Shown here piece after piece: positions 1-5,103 of a stretch of DNA of 15,658 nt. The stretch covers positions 1-15,658 of the forward strand of contig CAAEIM010000008.1 of assembly GCA_900755995.1 (NCBI GenBank). The letters run 5' to 3'. The position numbers and the translations under genes are program-made. The notes below the pieces were generated by a model, which searched no databases, had not been told where the DNA came from, and saw nothing but the letters and a program-made list of their open reading frames with translations. Position 1 is the stretch's first letter. Each line of letters opens with the position of its first letter. Origin of the DNA: Clostridia bacterium (GTDB taxonomy: Bacteria > Bacillota > Clostridia > Oscillospirales > Acutalibacteraceae).

Positions 1-74
1 CTTTGTTGAAACAAAAGCCTGCGTATATTGGTTTTAGCCATATTTCCTGCTCCTATAAAACCTATTTTCTTCAT
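1..74 (-). CDS. proC: N-terminus of probable pyrroline-5-carboxylate reductase (partial, possibly frameshifted)
   Basis: Only the first 24 codons are in the window; the gene runs off the left edge. They begin MKKIGFIGAGNMA, the glycine-rich NAD(P)-binding start (GxGxxxxA type, Rossmann fold) typical of ProC, which reduces pyrroline-5-carboxylate to proline. A good RBS (AAAGGGAG, 8 bases before the ATG) lies at about 83-90. After residue 13 the frame reads AKTNIRRLLFQQ, which does not look like ProC. Dropping one A from a run of four (positions 32-35) gives AKPIYAGFCFNK, which fits the family's first helix much better. This may be a sequencing error or a real frameshift. Other Rossmann-fold dehydrogenases share the motif, so ProC is likely but not certain. 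Confidence 0.55.
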   Translation of the reverse strand, partial: MKKIGFIGAGNMAKTNIRRLLFQQ

Positions 75-120
75 TAAAAATTCTCCCTTTCAAAAGCAGC
101 AAAGTGTTGCTTAAAATAAT

Positions 121-2223
121 TTATAGTGTAAAGTTTGGGTTATTTTGGCAAGTATAGCTAAAACCATACTTGTTTTCATAGCCGTCCCTTATGTAATCAC
201 CGTAAAAGAATACCTCTGCCTCGTCAACACGTCTATACAGAAGTCCCTCATAGCAGCCCCCCGCCGAATGGTGATAGGCAAAAAAGTTTTTGGCAAAGGC
301 TGATTGGCTTACATTGTCAAGGCTTACGCCGTCAGCCGTGACCGAGGCATAATCCGAGTATATGTAGCCCTCCGTGCCGTCTGTGAGTTTTATTTTATAC
401 CATTCGCCATTGTAAAGCACACCGTCAGCAAAGGTAAAGCCTGTTCCGTACGGCATAACAGCAACTACAGAATAAGATGTTGACGCTCCGCTTCTCAGAT
501 TTACTCCGTCATCATTTACAAAGCCTTTAACATTTGCTCCCACGTTCGGCACAGAACCCGAAGCGGTGTTAAGCAAGGTATCCGACAGGTCGCTGTCATT
601 TTCAAGAGCGTATGCTCCTACATTGTATGTAAAGCAAACAAGAGCGTCAAACTGCTGTTGATTGCACTTTACGCTGTTATTCAGCAAAAATCTGTTTACC
701 CTTGTAGTGTAGCCTCCGCTGTTTACAGTCTGGTAAAGATAAGCCAACGCCTCGGTTTTGGTAAGGCTGTTATAGAATTGCTCTCCAGACCATACCACCT
801 TGCCATAGCCTAAGGTGGCGTCACCGGTTATAACATCAGGAGTGGCTGATGAGAGAAAGCCCTCGTAATTTGCAATGAGGGCGATTATTTCATCGCTTGC
901 CCTGCGCTCTCCGATAACTGCTGTTGTAGTATCGGCAGATGAAGTAACAAATACCTCTCCCTCACCGTCATTTACGGTAGATGCATATTTATTTTCCCCC
1001 TCGGCAAGTGAATATGCCTTGTATGTCCAAACGCCGGAAGTATCAAGAACCATTTTCGCTGACCAGATATAATTATTCCCGTCTTTTTTTATTGCGTCTG
1101 CGTGAAGAGTGTAGCTGTCTTTTCCGTTGGTTATTTCAAAATATAAGCCTCTTTTTGTGTTATCGGTTATTGCTTTTAAGGTTACAAGGCTGTTAAGCGG
1201 TGCACAGTTGGGCGATGCGTACACAAATCGTACCGCCGCAGTTTTATCGACTTTAACTATACAACAGCCAGCCCCGTAATCGGTTTCAGCCGAAATAACC
1301 GCAATTCCCTCATTTTTGGCATAAACAATACCATCGTCAACAGTTGCTACATTTGGATTTGAGGTTTTCCAGTCAGCATATGAGTCAGCCGTCAGATATA
1401 CGGATTTATCTTTATTGATGTTTACTGTTGAATCTGAAATTCCAACATAACTGCCGTTTGTTACCGTAACATTGCAAGTTTCGGTTGTACTGCCGTATTT
1501 TGCAGTGATAACAGCCGAACCTGTAGCATTTGCATACAGAAGTCCGTTTGAATCTACAGTCACAACATTTGGATTTGAGGTTGAATAGCTCACACTCTGA
1601 GCACCGTTTACGTACAGCGTGCTGTAATTTCCTGCATACATACTCAGATCGGTTTTTGAAAGTCCGTCCCTCTGCGGCTCAATAATACTTACATATTCTG
1701 CGTAAACATAGCCGCTTCTTCCGTCTGCAAGCTTAACAAGATACCATTCGCCGCTTTTTGAAATTACAGTAAGCTCAGTTCCGTAGCCAAGTGTTGTGAT
1801 TACGGAATAATCCGTACTGGCTCCCGACCTCATATTTACGCCGTCTGCGTTAATACTTCCTGAGCCGATATTAATATTTGTACCTTCGCTGACCGAAGCA
1901 TATTCATAATAAATATATCCTTTTGTACCGTTTGAAAGGGTTATTTTATACCACTCTCCGTTATACAGCTTGCCGTCATCAAAGGTAAACCTTGTATTAT
2001 ACTCCATAACCGTAACTACGCTGTAGTCTGTGCCTGCTCCGGAGCGAAGATTAACCTCACTGTCGTTTACATAGCCCGAAGCTCCTGCATAAGCATTTGC
2101 TCCGACTGATTGCTCAAAAAACGAAAGCTCGGCGGCATTTGCAGAAAATGAAAAAATCAGCAAAACGGAAGCCATAACGGAAGCAATAATTTTACGAATA
2201 CTATGTACGCTTGACTTTTTCAT
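121..2223 (-). CDS. Secreted GH24 lysozyme with three SH3b domains and two BIG2 domains
   Basis: Predicted secreted peptidoglycan hydrolase of 700 residues. The start is ATG at 2223, because AGAGGTG sits 6 bases before it; the upstream in-frame GTG at 2232 is part of that RBS. Layout: signal peptide (about 1-31, ending ANA), SH3b 1 (about 50-111), SH3b 2 (124-180), two BIG2-like domains (about 188-254 and 261-325), an unassigned beta-rich stretch (332-428), then a GH24 lysozyme domain from about 443. The expected catalytic Glu is at 454 (NYEGF), with Asp463 and Thr470 (ATLGYG) downstream. A third SH3b domain (about 563-626) sits inside the lysozyme domain; the rest of that domain resumes at about 642-677 (SAGG, GLLYRR, EAEVF). 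SH3b domains usually bind cell-wall peptides. It is the last gene of a four-gene operon, 14 bases after the membrane protein gene. It may act on the cell's own wall or on competitors; the sequence does not decide. Confidence 0.85.
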   Translation of the reverse strand: MKKSSVHSIRKIIASVMASVLLIFSFSANAAELSFFEQSVGANAYAGASGYVNDSEVNLRSGAGTDYSVVTVMEYNTRFTFDDGKLYNGEWYKITLSNGTKGYIYYEYASVSEGTNINIGSGSINADGVNMRSGASTDYSVITTLGYGTELTVISKSGEWYLVKLADGRSGYVYAEYVSIIEPQRDGLSKTDLSMYAGNYSTLYVNGAQSVSYSTSNPNVVTVDSNGLLYANATGSAVITAKYGSTTETCNVTVTNGSYVGISDSTVNINKDKSVYLTADSYADWKTSNPNVATVDDGIVYAKNEGIAVISAETDYGAGCCIVKVDKTAAVRFVYASPNCAPLNSLVTLKAITDNTKRGLYFEITNGKDSYTLHADAIKKDGNNYIWSAKMVLDTSGVWTYKAYSLAEGENKYASTVNDGEGEVFVTSSADTTTAVIGERRASDEIIALIANYEGFLSSATPDVITGDATLGYGKVVWSGEQFYNSLTKTEALAYLYQTVNSGGYTTRVNRFLLNNSVKCNQQQFDALVCFTYNVGAYALENDSDLSDTLLNTASGSVPNVGANVKGFVNDDGVNLRSGASTSYSVVAVMPYGTGFTFADGVLYNGEWYKIKLTDGTEGYIYSDYASVTADGVSLDNVSQSAFAKNFFAYHHSAGGCYEGLLYRRVDEAEVFFYGDYIRDGYENKYGFSYTCQNNPNFTL

Positions 2224-2237
2224 ATAAAACACCTCTG

Positions 2238-2795
2238 CTATTTTTTATACTTTGGTTTAATAAGCTTATTTCTCAGTACACGAATGTAATATGTAATCAG
2301 CTTAGTTGCCGCCTTGTCATATATGATAAAAAATATATTGCCCGCAAGCAAAAACAGCCACGGAACACACATACCTGCTATGGTGTACTCCTCCATAGGC
2401 ACATTGAGCAGAAATGCGGCTATGAAAAATGCTGTGATTACAGCAACATTAAAAACTATGTATTTAAGAGCATACTGCAAGACTTTGCTCTTGATTTTGC
2501 CCTCTACAGCTCCTTTGATTATCGGGTAATAGCCAAAGAACATTATATAATACACCACAGCTTCCTTGTCGCCTGCAAGGAAAACCGACAGAAAGGCTAC
2601 ACTGACAAATGCCGCCCACGCCCATTTGTGCCCAGCTTCTATAACTACAACCATCAGGATTATACCAGCCATACACGGCAATGCAAATGTGCCGAGCGGA
2701 ATTAATGAAGTAAGCATCATCAGCACAAGTGACAGCGCCGAGAGCACACCTGAAATTGTCAGCTTAAAGGTTGTGTTTGTAGTTGATTTTTTCAT
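2238..2795 (-). CDS. Six-helix integral membrane protein, ECF S-component-like
   Basis: A 185-residue, very hydrophobic protein with about six predicted membrane helices (roughly 10-32, 33-54, 57-75, 78-95, 110-130, 137-158) and a basic C-terminal tail (IRVLRNKLIKPKYKK). Size and helix count resemble the substrate-binding S components of energy-coupling factor transporters, but no family-specific binding motif is recognised and no ATPase or EcfT gene is nearby. It would need the shared ECF module encoded elsewhere. The start lies one base after the stop of the J-domain gene and has no clear RBS of its own, so translation is probably coupled. Membership of the DUF5685-DnaJ-lysozyme operon is clear from spacing. 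Substrate unknown. Confidence 0.6.
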   Translation of the reverse strand: MKKSTTNTTFKLTISGVLSALSLVLMMLTSLIPLGTFALPCMAGIILMVVVIEAGHKWAWAAFVSVAFLSVFLAGDKEAVVYYIMFFGYYPIIKGAVEGKIKSKVLQYALKYIVFNVAVITAFFIAAFLLNVPMEEYTIAGMCVPWLFLLAGNIFFIIYDKAATKLITYYIRVLRNKLIKPKYKK

Positions 2796-2796
2796 A

Positions 2797-3417
2797 TCAA
2801 CAGCCCGTTCTGCAACAGTTGCAAAGACAATTTGTCAGGCAGTTTACGCACAAACAGGTAGTGCAGACATCACACATTTCATCATTTGAATTATTTGGCA
2901 CTGTTTGAGCATAGCCGCCGTAATTATATGACCTTTGACTGTTCATATTGTTGAGAGCGGCACGGTACTCCCTGTTATTTGGGTCCATATTGCAAGCCTT
3001 GGTAAAGTATGAATAAGCCTGATTAGCCCAGCCCTTGCGGTATGCGCACATACCCTTTAGATAATACCACTCGGCATCACGGTACTGTGCGTCTGTATTG
3101 TCAAGAATCTGCTCAGCCTCGGTAATCATATTTCGCTGAATGTAAATTCTCACACCGTGAAACCTTGAAGCCTGCTGTGAATATCCGCCGCCTGTTGAAT
3201 TTGAGGACGAGCCTGTGCCTCTGCCCTTTTGCCTTAGCTGGTTTATCGTATCATAAGCCTCGTTAATTTCTTTCATTTTTTTCTCTGCAACATCTGCAAG
3301 CGGACTGTCTGCATAATTATCGGGATGATATTTTTTTGCAAGCTTTCTGTAAGCTGACTTAATTTCATCATCACTTGCATTTTCAGACACGCCGAGCACT
3401 TCATAAGGATTTTTCAT
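2797..3417 (-). CDS. J-domain protein with TPR-like region and Cys-rich C-terminus
   Basis: 206 residues. The J domain (1-66) carries the HPD motif at 31-33 that stimulates DnaK ATPase. A flexible Gly/Ser linker follows (65-85), then a TPR-like helical region (about 88-160; WYYLKGMCAYRKGWANQAYSYF). The last 25 residues hold ten cysteines (182, 185, 188, 190, 193, 197, 199, 201, 202, 206). It lacks the G/F region, zinc fingers and C-terminal domains of true DnaJ, so it is a specialised co-chaperone, not the housekeeping DnaJ. The Cys-rich tail suggests metal binding or membrane attachment (inference). The start has a good RBS (GGAAGGAAG) and overlaps the end of the DUF5685 gene by 17 bases. 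Short J proteins with a Cys-rich tail beside DUF5685 genes occur in clostridia, to my knowledge. Confidence 0.85.
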   Translation of the reverse strand: MKNPYEVLGVSENASDDEIKSAYRKLAKKYHPDNYADSPLADVAEKKMKEINEAYDTINQLRQKGRGTGSSSNSTGGGYSQQASRFHGVRIYIQRNMITEAEQILDNTDAQYRDAEWYYLKGMCAYRKGWANQAYSYFTKACNMDPNNREYRAALNNMNSQRSYNYGGYAQTVPNNSNDEMCDVCTTCLCVNCLTNCLCNCCRTGC

Positions 3418-4300
3418 CTTTACTTCCTTCCATAATTACAGATTTCTTTTCGGAAATTTTTTCATTTTTGCCTGTCACTTTATTTTGAATTTTGGGAAAG
3501 CCTCTCAAAAGCATATTGTCAAGTATTCCCTTAAAATCCCGTATATCAAGTAAATTATAAGCGTCATACGCCCGTGCAAGACATTGATTAAGCGTAAGTG
3601 AAATCATATTATAATCGACATCAGCCCCGTTTTTATCTATAAAAGGATTAAAAGCCGAAGCTTTTTTATCCTTTTCTATATCATCGGCAGCGTCCATAAG
3701 GTATACCCATCTTCCTATATTATAACCAAATTCATACAAAACTCTGCTTTCGAGTTCATCGGCTCCGTCTTTTGCAAAAATTTTTGCAAGCATTTCAGCC
3801 GTAGGTTCTGCCGCTAAATCTACAGGGCAGCTTTTGTCCTCCTCAGCCTCCGCTTGTTTTTTCATCATATCAGAAACAATGTCGTCAAGCCAAGGGTAGC
3901 GCTTTTGCGCCTTTTTGCGTTGGTGAGAAAAATAGGGCTTAACAATTCTTGAAAACAGTGACTTAAAAAATCCGCTGTCGTTAATATCGTCAATAAGCTT
4001 GTAATAAACGCTGATAATTGAAAATGCCGCCGCCTTAGAATAATCATCATTGCCGCTGCAGGCAAACTTACATTTTTTAAGCGGATTGCAGGTACACCTG
4101 CCGTCCTTAAAGCCTGTGCAGGAGGTGTGCAGTGACATTAAAAGCATTGCATAAAAGGTACAGTCGTAGCTGAGCGTAAGTCTGGTTAAAAACGAATAAT
4201 CCCTGCCCATTTGCTTGCAAAGTCCGCAGTAAACGGCATTGTAAGCCTCAAATTCTCTGACAAGAAGCTCCTCTTTTTCTATCTGCAAATAACCAAACAC
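3401..4300 (-). CDS. DUF5685 family protein, cysteine-rich, function unknown
   Basis: 299 residues, first gene of the four-gene operon. The start is GTG at 4300, with GGGAG seven bases upstream; the nearby ATG is out of frame. No signal peptide is seen. The N-terminal MFGYLQ and YCGLCKQ (Cys25, Cys28) followed by a Cys cluster (61, 69, 71, 77, 81) match my recollection of DUF5685 and suggest a metal site. Two aspartate-rich helices, KLIDDIND (101-108) and DAADDIEKD (203-211), are about 100 residues apart, as in all-alpha isoprenoid synthases; this is a resemblance, not an assignment. The C-terminal 30 residues are charged and probably disordered. Linkage to a J-domain gene by a 17-base overlap suggests the two proteins act together. 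Confidence 0.75.
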   Translation of the reverse strand: MFGYLQIEKEELLVREFEAYNAVYCGLCKQMGRDYSFLTRLTLSYDCTFYAMLLMSLHTSCTGFKDGRCTCNPLKKCKFACSGNDDYSKAAAFSIISVYYKLIDDINDSGFFKSLFSRIVKPYFSHQRKKAQKRYPWLDDIVSDMMKKQAEAEEDKSCPVDLAAEPTAEMLAKIFAKDGADELESRVLYEFGYNIGRWVYLMDAADDIEKDKKASAFNPFIDKNGADVDYNMISLTLNQCLARAYDAYNLLDIRDFKGILDNMLLRGFPKIQNKVTGKNEKISEKKSVIMEGSKDEKSL

Positions 4301-4324
4301 GCCATTACTCCCATATTATTAATC

Positions 4325-4354
4325 ATTATATACTATACTATAATTTATTGTAAA
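4325..4354 (-). promoter_or_regulatory. Sigma-A-type promoter for the DUF5685-DnaJ-membrane-lysozyme operon
   Basis: On the minus strand, TTTACA (4349-4354), an 18-base spacer and a perfect TATAAT (4325-4330). Transcription would start near 4318, giving a leader of under 20 bases before the GTG start at 4300. No other promoter is obvious within the operon. Confidence 0.65.
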
Positions 4355-4386
4355 AAGCAACAGCAATTACGCAAAAATTAAGTGAT

Positions 4387-4405
4387 TATTAGGTGAACAC
4401 TAATA
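4387..4405. promoter_or_regulatory. Candidate operator: inverted repeat between divergent promoters
   Basis: TATTAG and CTAATA are perfect inverted arms separated by seven bases (GTGAACA). The site lies between the two divergent promoters, one base before the proposed -35 of the HAD gene. That is a plausible place for a dimeric repressor. No regulator gene is in the window, and 6-base arms in AT-rich DNA can occur by chance. Confidence 0.3.
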
Positions 4406-4434
4406 TTGCAAAACTGTACAATAAATTATAAAAT
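4406..4434 (+). promoter_or_regulatory. Possible promoter for the HAD phosphatase gene
   Basis: TTGCAA (4406-4411), a 17-base spacer, TAAAAT (4429-4434). The surrounding DNA is so AT-rich that alternatives exist, for example TGTACA with TATAAA a few bases downstream. The gene's RBS is GGAG at 4454-4457. Confidence 0.35.
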
Positions 4435-4465
4435 ATTATAAAACAAAATTAAATGGAGCAAAAAT

Positions 4466-5032
4466 ATGAATGTATATGATTTTGACAAAACTATATATGA
4501 CGGCGATTCAACCGCAGATTTCTATATTTTTTCATTAAAACGGCACAAAAAAATACTATTGATTACCCCCTCCCTTTTTGCCGCCTTTGTAAAATTCTAC
4601 ATATTTAAAAAAGGCACTAAAACGCAGTTCAAAGAAAAGATGTACAGATTTTTGAAGTACTGCGACTTAAAAAAGGATATTGCAGACTTTTGGACAATCA
4701 ATATCAAGAAAATCAAACCGTTTTACAAGACTCAGCAAAGAGATGATGATGTGATAATTTCGGCTTCTCCTGAGTTTTTACTGATACCCGCCTGCAAAGA
4801 TATTGGCATTAACTGTCTGATGGCTTCTGTTGTTGATGAACGCACAGGTAAATACAGCGGAATTAACTGTCACGGTGAAGAAAAGGTAAGGCGGTTCAGA
4901 GAAAAATTTGAAAACGCAGAAATTGACGAATTTTATTCCGACAGCTACAGCGATACCCCGCTTGCTAAAATTGCAAAATCCGCTTTTATTGTTAAAGGAG
5001 ATAAAATAACCGAGTGGGAATTTAAAAAATGA
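4466..5032 (+). CDS. HAD-superfamily phosphatase, subfamily IB-like
   Basis: 188 residues, with all four HAD motifs: DFDKT at 5-9 (nucleophile Asp5, acid/base Asp7), Ser99 in ISAS, Lys140 in GEEK, and the acidic pair Asp159/Asp163 in DSYSD. The all-helical cap between motifs I and II (about 12-92) and the phosphoserine phosphatase-like order suggest subfamily IB, so it likely hydrolyses a small phosphomonoester; the substrate is not evident. The cap is rich in Lys, Phe and Tyr. It includes a hydrophobic stretch (about 29-46) that may sit at a membrane surface, as in some phosphatidylglycerophosphate phosphatase-like members (inference). The ATG has GGAG seven bases upstream. The gene is alone on its strand, divergent from the DUF5685 operon and convergent with the LRR-dockerin gene. 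Confidence 0.8.
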   Translation: MNVYDFDKTIYDGDSTADFYIFSLKRHKKILLITPSLFAAFVKFYIFKKGTKTQFKEKMYRFLKYCDLKKDIADFWTINIKKIKPFYKTQQRDDDVIISASPEFLLIPACKDIGINCLMASVVDERTGKYSGINCHGEEKVRRFREKFENAEIDEFYSDSYSDTPLAKIAKSAFIVKGDKITEWEFKK

Positions 5033-5042
5033 ATATAAATTT

Positions 5043-5082
5043 AAGGCGGCAGCCGCAAACTTTTTCTTGCGACAGCCGCCTT
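5043..5082. terminator. Bidirectional hairpin terminator between convergent genes
   Basis: Arms AAGGCGGC (5043-5050) and GCCGCCTT (5075-5082) enclose an inner pair CGCAA/TTGCG with a T-rich loop. On the plus strand a T-rich tract follows (5081-5095), ending the HAD transcript. On the minus strand an AT-rich run follows, so it probably also ends the LRR-dockerin transcript. Confidence 0.8.
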
Positions 5083-5103
5083 GTTATTTGTTTTTATGTC
5101 CTA

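Noticed and set aside
97..110. Terminator between the lysozyme gene and proC
   Set aside because: AGCAA/TTGCT is only five pairs and has no proper T tract, so it cannot be supported.
2211..2705. Plus-strand ORF of 164 codons opposite the membrane protein gene
   Set aside because: It lies antisense to a convincing gene, has no domain or RBS support, and its composition looks like reverse-strand noise.
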